The position numbers and the translations under genes are program-made. Below are positions 35,112-43,394 of a DNA stretch of 64,000 nucleotides, piece after piece (within the stretch, counting starts at the first letter, position 1; each line of letters opens with the position of its first letter). The notes beneath the pieces are model-generated. The model had not been told where the DNA came from and did not search any database. It saw only the letters and a program-made list of their open reading frames with translations. This stretch comes from Nostoc sp. NMS9 (GTDB lineage: Bacteria; Cyanobacteriota; Cyanobacteriia; Cyanobacteriales; Nostocaceae): NCBI RefSeq assembly GCF_017114995.1, contig NZ_JABXKL010000030.1, forward strand, positions 35,790 to 99,789, in the 5' to 3' direction.

Positions 35112-36158
35112 TTAAACGCCAGCATGACCCAGCGCTAAACCTGTTACCAGCATTCCTAGAACGAGGAAAGGTTGAGCGCTGGCTTGGTACTTAACATCAT
35201 TCTTCACAGGGTCACGTAGGAAATACATATCCTGCAAGGTGATTTGCGGGATGATTAACAATACTAGTATTGCTGCATACAAATTTTCATGGATACTGAC
35301 GAGATAAGCTGCAATCAATCCTTGAAATACGTCAATTGTCACTACACAAATCCATGCTGCGGTGGTGATGCCAAACATTACGGGTAGTGAATTTAATCCT
35401 AACTGGCGATCGCCTTCTACACTCTTAAAATCATTGACAATGGCAATACCCAATCCAGCCAAGCTGTAGAACATTGTCAAAATCACAATTGTGGAATTTA
35501 GTTCACCAAATAAAGCGTGTCCTGTTGACCAAGGTAGGGTAATGTAGCTTGCACCCAAGGCGTAGCTACCTAGCCAGCCGTTTTGCTTGAGTTTCAGGGG
35601 AGGTGCAGAATAAATATAAGCGATGAAAGAACCGATAATCGCGATCGCTGTAATTGTTGGGAATTCATGACCAGACCACACATCAAGCACAAATGCCAAA
35701 GCAATGCCAGCAATCAGTAATACCCAAATCTGAATAATTACCTGGGGTAGGGGAATTGCTCCAGAGGGAATGGGGCGATAAGGTTCATTGATAGCATCGA
35801 TTTCGCGATCGTAGTAATCATTGAGAATTTGGGTATAACCTGTCATCAATGGCCCAGCCAGTAACATACAGGCTGCTACCTTCAACACATTTTCCAGCGT
35901 CCAAGTATAGTTACCAGAAGAAGCCGCACCACAGACTACACCCCAAATTAGGGGAATCCAGGTGATGGGCTTCATTAGCTGTAAACGAATTTTCCAAATC
36001 GAAGTTTCCCCAGATGCTGCACCTTTCATCCCCAACATCTGCCTAGTTTTCGCACTGCGATCGGTAGATGCGTTCGCTTGCTCATTGGCATTATTTGCCA
36101 CTAAGTCTAGTGCTTCAGATGGGTTAGGGTCTGGGGTAATGGGAGTTGATTCTGACAT
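35112..36158 (-). CDS. chlG: Chlorophyll synthase ChlG
   Basis: 348 residues. It esterifies chlorophyllide with phytyl (or geranylgeranyl) diphosphate in the thylakoid membrane, the last step of chlorophyll a synthesis. It is a UbiA-type prenyltransferase with about nine membrane helices. The first Asp-rich motif is NDYYDREIDAINEPYRPIP and the second is NDFKSVEGDRQLGLNSLP. The N-terminal 60 residues are polar and poorly conserved, and TWIPLIWGVVCGAASSG marks the first helix. The leader upstream (36176-36337) is filled with tandem repeats, and the promoter must lie there or within them. Confidence 0.97.
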   Translation of the reverse strand: MSESTPITPDPNPSEALDLVANNANEQANASTDRSAKTRQMLGMKGAASGETSIWKIRLQLMKPITWIPLIWGVVCGAASSGNYTWTLENVLKVAACMLLAGPLMTGYTQILNDYYDREIDAINEPYRPIPSGAIPLPQVIIQIWVLLIAGIALAFVLDVWSGHEFPTITAIAIIGSFIAYIYSAPPLKLKQNGWLGSYALGASYITLPWSTGHALFGELNSTIVILTMFYSLAGLGIAIVNDFKSVEGDRQLGLNSLPVMFGITTAAWICVVTIDVFQGLIAAYLVSIHENLYAAILVLLIIPQITLQDMYFLRDPVKNDVKYQASAQPFLVLGMLVTGLALGHAGV

Positions 36159-36175
36159 AATTTTTACTAATTAAT

Positions 36176-36258
36176 GGGGAATTGGGCATTGGGAATTGGG
36201 CATTGGGCATTGGGAATTGGGAATTGAGAATTGGGAATTGGGAATTGGGCATTGGTTA
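36176..36258. repeat. Tandem repeat array, ATTGGGCATTGGGAATTGGG type
   Basis: About 83 bases of irregular TTGGGCA/TTGGGAA heptamers directly upstream of chlG. An array of a different 9-mer adjoins it (36268-36337). Confidence 0.9.
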
Positions 36259-36267
36259 TTAATTTTT

Positions 36268-36337
36268 CTCCCTCATCTCCCTCATCTCCCACATCTCCCT
36301 CATCTCCCTCATCTCCCTCATCTCCCTCATCTCCCAT
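36268..36337. repeat. 9-bp tandem repeat (CTCCCTCAT), nearly eight copies
   Basis: The unit CTCCCTCAT repeats head to tail with only one changed base (ACAT in one copy). It lies between chlG and the NosAFP gene. Such units occur as single copies elsewhere (58391-58405, 34701-34712). Confidence 0.92.
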
Positions 36338-36360
36338 TCCCCATGCCCAATTCCCATAAC

Positions 36361-37461
36361 TTAAAACGAAATTATCAAATAATTATTCTGAAACTTTGCT
36401 CCAGCAACAGGTCTACCACTCAGAGCCGGGGGTAAGGGAATATTGCGCCGCTGATCTCCTGCTTCTACCGTGACTTCTGGCCCATATTGGGTAAGCTTGA
36501 CCTGCTTTTTGTCAAATCCTGGCAAGAATAAGCGTACTTGACGATTGTGGATGTCTATTTCAATAGGTTTGGGAGCCTGTAAAGCTTGTGCTTCAAAGTT
36601 GGGTAGAGCGTCTATCAGTGGTTGCCAATCACCCGTTGACGAGTCGGGAACGACGCTCACAGGTAGCGGTATAAATTCCTCTGACAGATTAACATTTGTC
36701 TCGGTAGACACAAGTAGAACACCACCGACAGTTAAACCGATTTGTTGAGCGCTACCCCATAAATAACGAGCATTTGCTACCTCAATCGGATCTTTTGTAG
36801 TCACTAAGAAAGCAACAAGACGCTTGGGATCGGCAAGAGCGGCTCTCCCCTTTTCTAAGAAATTATTGACTTGGTTAGTGGGACCTGCAAAGTTATCTGC
36901 TGTCCAGTTGACATTGAAAAAACTGCTAATCAGCGGTTGAATCAAGGGCGATTCAGTAATCATCTTCCCCAAGTCGGAGTTGACAAATAATTGCCGAAAT
37001 CGCCGGACATACCAACTCAGAGATTCTGGCAAACCCAACGTTCGCAGCGTTAAAGAGTCGCCTGTGCCATCGTAGACGATCGCATCATATTTGCCACTAG
37101 CATCATATTCGCGGATAGCATTCAGTGCCAGGGCGTTGTCCATCCCCGGCAATACTACCAGTTCTTGACCAAAAACGTCTTTAAAGATGGGCGTGCGGAG
37201 ATATTGCGCCTCAAGTTTCTTCACTTCGTCCCAATTGCGTTCTAGCAGTACAGATGCTTGAAACTGGACTAATTGTAAATTGGGAGCGATTTCCTGGGGA
37301 TCGGCAGTAATGGGAGTACCCAGCAAGATTTGCAATGTTGGTTCTGCTTGTCCTGCTAGGAGTACGCGCTTGCCTTGACTTGCCAATAATTTGGCGGCGG
37401 CGATCGCAATTTTGGTACGAGCGGTGCCGCCTTTGCCCAAAAATGTCAATATTAGAGCCAT
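36361..37461 (-). CDS. ArsA/Get3-fold ATPase with alpha-crystallin-like domain (NosAFP type)
   Basis: 366 residues. The N-terminal P-loop reads [15 protein letters not shown]: the signature first Lys of the deviant Walker A is kept, but the usual P-loop GKT is replaced by ART, as known for the cyanobacterial NosAFP family. The switch regions are reduced ([13 protein letters not shown]). Residues about 290-366 ([25 protein letters not shown]) form a small alpha-crystallin/Hsp20-like domain. Family context suggests handling of membrane or tail-anchored proteins, but this is not proven. It lies upstream of and on the same strand as chlG, separated by the repeat arrays. Confidence 0.88.
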   Translation of the reverse strand: MALILTFLGKGGTARTKIAIAAAKLLASQGKRVLLAGQAEPTLQILLGTPITADPQEIAPNLQLVQFQASVLLERNWDEVKKLEAQYLRTPIFKDVFGQELVVLPGMDNALALNAIREYDASGKYDAIVYDGTGDSLTLRTLGLPESLSWYVRRFRQLFVNSDLGKMITESPLIQPLISSFFNVNWTADNFAGPTNQVNNFLEKGRAALADPKRLVAFLVTTKDPIEVANARYLWGSAQQIGLTVGGVLLVSTETNVNLSEEFIPLPVSVVPDSSTGDWQPLIDALPNFEAQALQAPKPIEIDIHNRQVRLFLPGFDKKQVKLTQYGPEVTVEAGDQRRNIPLPPALSGRPVAGAKFQNNYLIISF

Positions 37462-37581
37462 TAGTTGATTCCTATTTTCACCGCCGAGCTTTTCAACTCC
37501 AACTTAACATTCAACAAAGACTCTCAACCTATGCTTGAAATTTCAGATACCAAGAAAAACCCGGATCTGAGTTCTTTTCTA

Positions 37582-37773
37582 CTACACAGGTTTGATTTCA
37601 TCTTCAAAAAACCAAGTGGAATAATTATCGTCAAACAGCACCACTACACCGATCCCAGCACCATCGGTGACTTTGTAGCCTTGGATGATACCCACTTGCC
37701 CGAGTTTTTTTACAACTGGGGGAGAAACGCGATCGCGTAAACGAAAGACTTTAACCTTTTGTCCGATTTCCAT
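37582..37773 (-). CDS. petP: Cytochrome b6f complex subunit PetP
   Basis: 63 residues, the usual PetP size, a small SH3-like soluble subunit associated with the cyanobacterial cytochrome b6f complex and with supercomplex formation in electron transfer. Wording that identifies it: EIGQKVKVFRLRDRVSPPV, KLGQVGIIQGYKVTDG, GVVVLFDD and STWFFEDEIKPV. Start ATG 37773 is preceded by a TCTGAACTGTAATCAGGC leader with AGGC close to the start. The NosAFP gene starts 120 bases downstream on the same strand. Confidence 0.9.
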   Translation of the reverse strand: MEIGQKVKVFRLRDRVSPPVVKKLGQVGIIQGYKVTDGAGIGVVVLFDDNYSTWFFEDEIKPV

Positions 37774-37932
37774 GCCTGATTACAGTTCAGATAAACCAAG
37801 TCTCAGTGTAGCGGAATCCGTGACTCTGCTCTCATAAATTCAGTGGAGATGGGAAAGAGATGAGAAAGAATAACTTCTAACTCCTGACTTAACAGCTTAA
37901 AATTAAATCAACAACCAAACAGCTACATACCT

Positions 37933-38445
37933 ATGTTTGTCTTTTTTTGGTCAAAGACACCCAAAAGCGATCGCGCAATTCCTGGGTAATCTGGGAGGAA
38001 GATGGTCGTTATCCAGATTTGATTATTGAATTACTTTCTGAAAAGTCCGGCTGATCTTGACCAGAGTTTGAAGAAAAATCTCTATGAAAATCGATTTCAC
38101 ACACTAGAATATTTTTGGTTTTCGCCGGATAATCTGGAATTTATGGGTTTTGAATTAGTAGGTAACAAATATCAGGAAATTACACCAAATGCGCGGGGAT
38201 GACGTTGGAGCGATGTACTTAAGCTGTATTTAGGCGTAGAAGAAGGTAAATTGCGCTACTTTACACCCGATGGTGATTTAGTTCCAACACCAGAGTAAGC
38301 TGCTATTGCAGCGCAAAAGGTGGCTGTTACAGCGCAGCAACAGGCATTAAAGGCAGAATTGAAGTTGAAATAAGAACAGATGCGATCGCAACGTTTAGAG
38401 GAACGTTTGCGATCGTTAGGAGTTGATCCAGATAGCTTGAGTTAA
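37933..38445 (+). pseudogene. Decayed Uma2-family endonuclease gene
   Basis: Reconstructed by eye across two frameshifts (about 37985 and 38048). The frames read FFWSKTPKSDRAIPG, WVIWEEDGRYPDLIIELLSEK, NLYENRFHTLEYFWFSPDNLE, DVLKLYLGVEEGKLRYF and RLEERLRSLGVDPDSLS. Three in-frame stops interrupt the last frame (38200, 38296, 38371), each one C-to-T change away from a sense codon (CGA to TGA or CAA to TAA). The first about 50 residues of the usual Uma2 protein are missing. Recent inactivation by transitions is likely, since the rest of the frame is well kept. Confidence 0.9.
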
Positions 38446-38692
38446 GCAAAAACTATTGTTTTAATTGAGAAAAGCCTTGCTGTCAACTGAATTGTTATTT
38501 GAGTAAAAATACACTAACAATATCCGATTCATTGTATAATCACCAAGATAATTTGGCTAAGATGATGTTTAATATAATGATGTATTCCACGATTTCAAAA
38601 GGAACACAAAGATAAATTTTACAGCTAGAAAGCTGTACTAAATAGTGCTAAATAGTGATTGTGTGTGTAGGTAGTGAGCAAGGAAGCAAAAA

Positions 38693-39550
38693 TTGTTGCG
38701 AACAATGCGAGGGTTTGTACGTAAAGCAGGAAGATTGAGGCATATCTTACCAGTAAATGAACTGTGGTGGTCAAAATTTTACTTGCTGAGAACTTTGGTA
38801 AGGAGGGATTTAGAAGCGCGGTATAAGGGTTCTATTTTGGGTAATTTGTGGCCTTTACTAAATCAGCTATCACAATTACTGATTTATGTTTATGTATTTT
38901 CGATTGTGCTAAAGGTGAAGTTGAGCCTCAAAACCTTACCAGACAATAACTTCACCTTTGGTTTGTGGCTATTTGCAGGATTATTGCCTTGGATTGCTTT
39001 TAGTGGTGGCTTAATGCAGTCTGCTAATTCTGTCATCGGACAGTCAAATTTAGTTAAAAAAGTGGTATTTCCTCTAGCTTTATTACCACTAGTACCAATT
39101 TTATCAACATTCATTGAAAGTTCATTTGGTTTGATGGCGTTGATTTTTTTTGTGGCAGTAACTTCTCATACTTTACATACTACTTTGGCGCTATTACCCT
39201 TGATCTGGTTAACGCAATTATTGTTAACAGCAGGGTTGGGTTATTTAGCGGCGGGACTAACAGTGTTTTTACGGGATATCCCCCAGACATTAGGGTTAAT
39301 TTTAAATCTTTGGTTGTATCTGACACCGATTGTATATCCAGCGTCAGCAATTCCAGAACAATGGCGGAGTTTGGTATTTTGGTTAAATCCCATGACAGCC
39401 GTAGTTGAGGTTTATCGCGATCTAATTTTAGTGGGTGAGGTGAAGCATTGGGGCGAATGGGGTGTAGCTTCTGCGATCGCCGTAATTATATTTTGTACCG
39501 GGTTTGTAGTGTATAAGCGTTTGCGTCCAGCATTTGCCGATGTAATTTAG
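38693..39550 (+). CDS. ABC-2 polysaccharide exporter permease (Wzm-like)
   Basis: 285 residues with six predicted membrane helices. It is the membrane subunit of the exporter that moves undecaprenyl-linked glycan across the inner membrane. Typical wording: RRDLEARYKGSILGNLWPLLNQLSQLLIYVYVFS, FAGLLPWIAFSGGLMQSANSVIGQSNLVKKVVFPL and LNPMTAVVEVYRDLIL. TTG 38693 follows AGGAAG at seven bases and is preferred over the internal ATG 38705. The partner ATPase gene begins within 25 bases. This pair opens the polysaccharide locus. The spacer before it (38446-38692) is AT-rich. Confidence 0.93.
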   Translation: MLRTMRGFVRKAGRLRHILPVNELWWSKFYLLRTLVRRDLEARYKGSILGNLWPLLNQLSQLLIYVYVFSIVLKVKLSLKTLPDNNFTFGLWLFAGLLPWIAFSGGLMQSANSVIGQSNLVKKVVFPLALLPLVPILSTFIESSFGLMALIFFVAVTSHTLHTTLALLPLIWLTQLLLTAGLGYLAAGLTVFLRDIPQTLGLILNLWLYLTPIVYPASAIPEQWRSLVFWLNPMTAVVEVYRDLILVGEVKHWGEWGVASAIAVIIFCTGFVVYKRLRPAFADVI

Positions 39551-39574
39551 TTGCTTGTAAGCAGCAGTAATGTG

Positions 39575-40909
39575 ATGAGTGAGATTGCAATTTCCTTAAA
39601 GAATGTTTCTAAATATTACAAGCGTTATGCTCGTCCGGTAGACCGATTGAAGGAGATTTTACTACCTGGTAAAAGCCACGCCCAGAAGTTTTGGGCATTG
39701 CAGGATATTAATATAGAAGTTGCTAGAGGAGAAACTATAGGAATTATTGGGCGTAATGGTTCTGGCAAAAGTACATTACTACAAATTATTGCTGGGACAT
39801 TAACACCGACTCAAGGTGAAGTTCGAGTGAATGGCCGGATATCAGCACTTTTGGAGTTGGGTAGTGGGTTTAATCCAGAGTTTACAGGTCGGCAAAATGT
39901 GTTTTTAAATGGACAAATATTAGGGCTAAACCAAAAAGAAATAGAAGCTAAATTTGATCTTATTACAACTTTTGCTGATATTGGGGAGTTTATTGACGAG
40001 CCTGTAAAAACTTATTCCAGTGGAATGTTTGTGAGGTTAGCATTTGCGGTAGCCGCTAATTGCGATCCCGATATCCTGATTGTAGATGAGGCCTTAGCCG
40101 TAGGAGATATCTTTTTTCAACAAAAATGCTTTGAGCATATTCGTTTACTTCAGAAATGTGGAGTAACCATCCTTTACGTATCCCACGATCTCAGTACAAC
40201 TCAAAGCATTTGCGATCGCTCAGTGTTAATGAAAGATGGCATCGCAATTTTTGATGGCGATCCAAATGAAGCAGTCAATCGTTACTACAGTTTACTTGGA
40301 CAGCGTGTTGCTGTTAATACTAACCACAAAGTTATCAACCAAACCAATAAAATTCTGGGAACAACTATTGACTTTCAGAAAATAATCAACCATACAATTC
40401 TACGATCAGATCATTGGCAACGTCACGGCGGACTTGGGCTAGAACTAGTGGCTGCGAGGGTATGTAATGATGATGATCGTGACACTTTAGTAGTTGAGAT
40501 GATGAGCGCTTTACATTTTCAACTGCTACTTGAAGCCAAAGAAGTAATAAATACTCCCAACATAGGTATACACTTATACAACAGAATGGGAACTTTAGTG
40601 TTTGCCACTGGAACAACCCAGTTGCGGCAACGACTGCCCTTGCTTGAGAAGGAGGAGTACATAGCAGTCTGTTTGCGTTTAGAGATGCGTATAGAACCAG
40701 GAGAATACACTTTTAATTTGGTCGTAGGAGAAGAGATAGCAGGTGACAATCCCAATGTTGGTTTTGTCCATGACTGTTATGAGTCGCTTGGACCTATTAT
40801 GGTAGTACCTCCATCCGATCCCTTGTTACCGTTTTATGGCATTGCTCAGTTGCCAGTAACAGCAGAATATGAGTTTAAAGGGAAATTAGATTTAATGATG
40901 AATATTTAG
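39575..40909 (+). CDS. ABC polysaccharide exporter ATPase (Wzt-like) with extended C-terminal domain
   Basis: 444 residues from ATG 39575 (the frame extends to TTG 39551). Residues 1-235 hold the ATPase: GIIGRNGSGKSTLLQII (Walker A), YSSGMFVRLAFAVA (signature), DILIVDEALAVGD (Walker B) and the His in LYVSHDLST. Residues about 290-440 are an additional beta-rich Wzt_C-type domain (GGLGLELVAARVCND, IGIHLYNRMGTLVFATGT, EPGEYTFNLVVGEE). In known systems (E. coli O9a) such a domain binds the terminally modified end of the glycan and permits export only of finished chains. The gene immediately downstream encodes a methyltransferase with coiled coil. Confidence 0.92.
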   Translation: MSEIAISLKNVSKYYKRYARPVDRLKEILLPGKSHAQKFWALQDINIEVARGETIGIIGRNGSGKSTLLQIIAGTLTPTQGEVRVNGRISALLELGSGFNPEFTGRQNVFLNGQILGLNQKEIEAKFDLITTFADIGEFIDEPVKTYSSGMFVRLAFAVAANCDPDILIVDEALAVGDIFFQQKCFEHIRLLQKCGVTILYVSHDLSTTQSICDRSVLMKDGIAIFDGDPNEAVNRYYSLLGQRVAVNTNHKVINQTNKILGTTIDFQKIINHTILRSDHWQRHGGLGLELVAARVCNDDDRDTLVVEMMSALHFQLLLEAKEVINTPNIGIHLYNRMGTLVFATGTTQLRQRLPLLEKEEYIAVCLRLEMRIEPGEYTFNLVVGEEIAGDNPNVGFVHDCYESLGPIMVVPPSDPLLPFYGIAQLPVTAEYEFKGKLDLMMNI

Positions 40910-41034
40910 CAATAGCGCATTTTCTTAAAACTATCACAATAGTGGCAGACCAAGACTAATACTTGTCTACTTATAATTAATGTAATCAATATGGATTGAT
41001 TTTTCACAAGCAAACTATTACTTATAAAAACCAA

Positions 41035-42474
41035 ATGATTAATCGACCTCAACGGCATTGCTGGTGCGGTAATAACGAACTAAAAAGTTTTTCTCCTGAC
41101 TACTTAGTTTGTACTAAATGTGGAACACTTGTCTCACAAACAGGTCTTACCCCAGAGCAAACTTTAGTATGTGAGGATAGCAAAGATTTTTATGGTAAGG
41201 AGTACTGGCTCTCACACCAGTCCCAAGATTTAGGCTTTCCTAATATTTATCAACGGACACGCCTAGATTTATCAGAGAGAAGTTTATACTGGTTGCGTAC
41301 CTTACTAACTTATAAGCTACCGCCTGCTAGGGTCTTAGAATTAGGTAGTGCTCATGGTGCTTTTGTGGCACTAATGCGGTGGGCTGGTTTTGATGCCACT
41401 GGATTAGAACTGAGTCCTTGGGTAGTCGATTTTGCCCAAAAAACTTTTAATATACCAATGTTGTTAGGTAGGGTTGAAGATCAGCAATTAGAACAACAAT
41501 CCTTCGATGCTATTGTACTCTACGACGTACTAGAACACTTACCTAACCCATTAGCCACCATGCAATACTGCTTCTCGCTACTGAAGCCAGACGGAATTTT
41601 CATTATTCAGACACCTAACTACATAGAGAATAAAACTTATGCAGAGATGGTTGCTAAAAATGATAAATTTATGGAACAGCTAATGACTATTGAGCATTTA
41701 TATTTATTTAGTGAAAGAGCAGTTGAAATGTTTTTTAAACATCTCGGCTGTAATACATTGCATTTTAAACCTGCATTATTTGACTATGATATGTATTTTG
41801 TAGTTAGTAGGCAACCATTAGCTCAAAACACTGTTGAGCAGATCAGCAGCAGTTTAGCAACTATTCCATCCGGGCGAATGGTACAGGCGCTGTTTGATAA
41901 AGCTGATGAGGTTGACCAGTTTCAAAAAAAATGGCTAGTAGCTGAAGATGATCGGGCTGCGCGTTTGCGAGTAATTGAGCAGCAAGGTGAAGAAAATACT
42001 AAATTGCAAACGCAATTAACGCAAGTGAGCGATCATTTGCAAGTGATTGAGGCTGACAGAACTGAACGTTTGCAGGTGATTAATCAGCAAGCAACTCAAA
42101 TTGAGCAGATGGAGCAGCATTTGCAGGAAATTATTGAGGCTAACCATGCTGCTTACTTAGAGGTGATCAATGAGCAAGCGGCTCAAATCAAGCAGATGGA
42201 GCAGCATTTACAGGAGATTGAGGCTGATCGGGCTGCGCGGTTACAGGTGATCAATGAGCAAGCGGCTCAAATCGAGCAGATGGGGCAGCATTTACAGGAG
42301 ATTGAGGCTGATCGGGCTGCGCGGTTACAGGTGATCAATGAGCAAGCGGCTCAAATCGAGCAGATGGAGCAGCAGTTATATAATCTTCAGATTCAGTTAC
42401 TAGTAAGAATTCTTCGCCGTCTAAAACTACTTAAATTTCAACCAATATCTTCATCTGTATTAATGGAAGAGTAA
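41035..42474 (+). CDS. SAM methyltransferase with long C-terminal coiled-coil repeat (candidate glycan chain terminator/ruler)
   Basis: 479 residues from ATG 41035. The N-terminus has a zinc-ribbon-like CWCGNNE...CTKCG. A class I methyltransferase follows (RVLELGSAHGAFVALMRWAGFDATGLEL, then DAIVLYDVLEHLPNP, LLKPDGIFIIQTPNY). From about residue 300 the protein becomes a long Gln/Glu-rich coiled coil with four units of about 28 residues (unit LQEIEADRAARLQVINEQAA and continuation), ending in a short amphipathic, basic tail (LVRILRRLKLLKF). The two last units are identical over 67 bases, showing recent duplication. It follows the Wzt gene by 125 bases. The architecture is like WbdD, where the coiled coil sets chain length; by position it is a good candidate, but not proven. 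Confidence 0.85.
   Translation: MINRPQRHCWCGNNELKSFSPDYLVCTKCGTLVSQTGLTPEQTLVCEDSKDFYGKEYWLSHQSQDLGFPNIYQRTRLDLSERSLYWLRTLLTYKLPPARVLELGSAHGAFVALMRWAGFDATGLELSPWVVDFAQKTFNIPMLLGRVEDQQLEQQSFDAIVLYDVLEHLPNPLATMQYCFSLLKPDGIFIIQTPNYIENKTYAEMVAKNDKFMEQLMTIEHLYLFSERAVEMFFKHLGCNTLHFKPALFDYDMYFVVSRQPLAQNTVEQISSSLATIPSGRMVQALFDKADEVDQFQKKWLVAEDDRAARLRVIEQQGEENTKLQTQLTQVSDHLQVIEADRTERLQVINQQATQIEQMEQHLQEIIEANHAAYLEVINEQAAQIKQMEQHLQEIEADRAARLQVINEQAAQIEQMGQHLQEIEADRAARLQVINEQAAQIEQMEQQLYNLQIQLLVRILRRLKLLKFQPISSSVLMEE
42217..42384 (+). repeat. 84-bp in-frame tandem repeat inside the coiled-coil methyltransferase gene
   Basis: Units 42217-42300 and 42301-42384 are identical for the first 67 bases, then diverge. 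Earlier, more diverged units of the same 28-residue period lie at about 42046-42216. Confidence 0.9.
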
Positions 42475-42576
42475 TTTGCGTCTAATCGTTCCATAGCGCA
42501 AAATTTTATTCAACTATTCTGATAGTATTGACTAAACTCGATTTTACTTCCAGGAATTGTATAAAAACTTAATTCC

Positions 42577-43383
42577 ATGTTTTATGAAGAATATATCTTA
42601 ACCATAGAAGCCTTTAACCAAAGCAGACCTGATATGAATGGTGTTAGGGCATACAATCACCAGATGATTGATATTCTAAATACTTTACGTCCTATCAGAA
42701 ATAAAAAGTTATTAGATGTGGGAGCTTCTCCACATGGTTATGCAATGGAGCAGTCCTTGCTTAAAGGAGTTTCTACTTACATTGGCATTGGATTAGGCAT
42801 TGCTGAAGATATAGAAGTTAAACATCAAAATGCTTGTGGCAAATTGATGAATATGGACGCAGAAACACTAAATTTTGAAAGAGAGATGTTTGATTTAATC
42901 ATCTCTCTTTCAACTTTTGAGCATTTTTTTGATGGAAGTAAAGTTCTGCAGGAAATGTACCGTGTATTGAAACCAGGAGGAAGTGTACTCATTAACTTTC
43001 AACCTGTCTGGACTAGCTCTTATGGCCATCATCTGCATCACATTGAGGAAGTAAATAAACTAATTCCTCCTTGGGCACATTTGATCTGGACTGAAGAAAC
43101 AATGCGACAGGCTTTAGAGAAACGATGGTCAAGCGATACGTCAATGTCTTTGGAAGAAGCTATAGAGTGGATATATAGAAGTTTAGAGATAAATAGAGTT
43201 GATATTGTTAAATTGCAAAATATGTTCATTAATTGCCAATTTCAAATAGAGTGGATGACTTCGTTGTATGATGAGCAGTGTAATAATAAACTGTTGATAG
43301 CTGATTACTTGTCTAAGATTCTTCCCTACTCAGTAGAGCAACTGATGACTTTAGGATATTCGCTCCTCCTGAATAAACGATAA
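42577..43383 (+). CDS. Class I SAM-dependent methyltransferase
   Basis: 268 residues. SAM-binding motif I is KLLDVGASPHGYAME, motif II region DLIISLSTFEHFFDGSK, and motif III RVLKPGGSVLINF. The early helix NGVRAYNHQMIDIL and the late helices appear to frame a substrate pocket. The family is unassigned; in this locus it probably methylates a sugar of the exported glycan or its donor. It is 100 bases downstream of the coiled-coil methyltransferase and directly upstream of a GT2 gene, in one apparent transcription unit. The Cys and Trp-rich parts are otherwise unremarkable. Confidence 0.88.
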   Translation: MFYEEYILTIEAFNQSRPDMNGVRAYNHQMIDILNTLRPIRNKKLLDVGASPHGYAMEQSLLKGVSTYIGIGLGIAEDIEVKHQNACGKLMNMDAETLNFEREMFDLIISLSTFEHFFDGSKVLQEMYRVLKPGGSVLINFQPVWTSSYGHHLHHIEEVNKLIPPWAHLIWTEETMRQALEKRWSSDTSMSLEEAIEWIYRSLEINRVDIVKLQNMFINCQFQIEWMTSLYDEQCNNKLLIADYLSKILPYSVEQLMTLGYSLLLNKR

Positions 43384-43394
43384 TTTCATTAAAA

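Noticed and set aside
36196..36435. 79-residue frame between chlG and NosAFP
   Set aside because: It is a translation of the two tandem repeat arrays (HLPHLPHLP).
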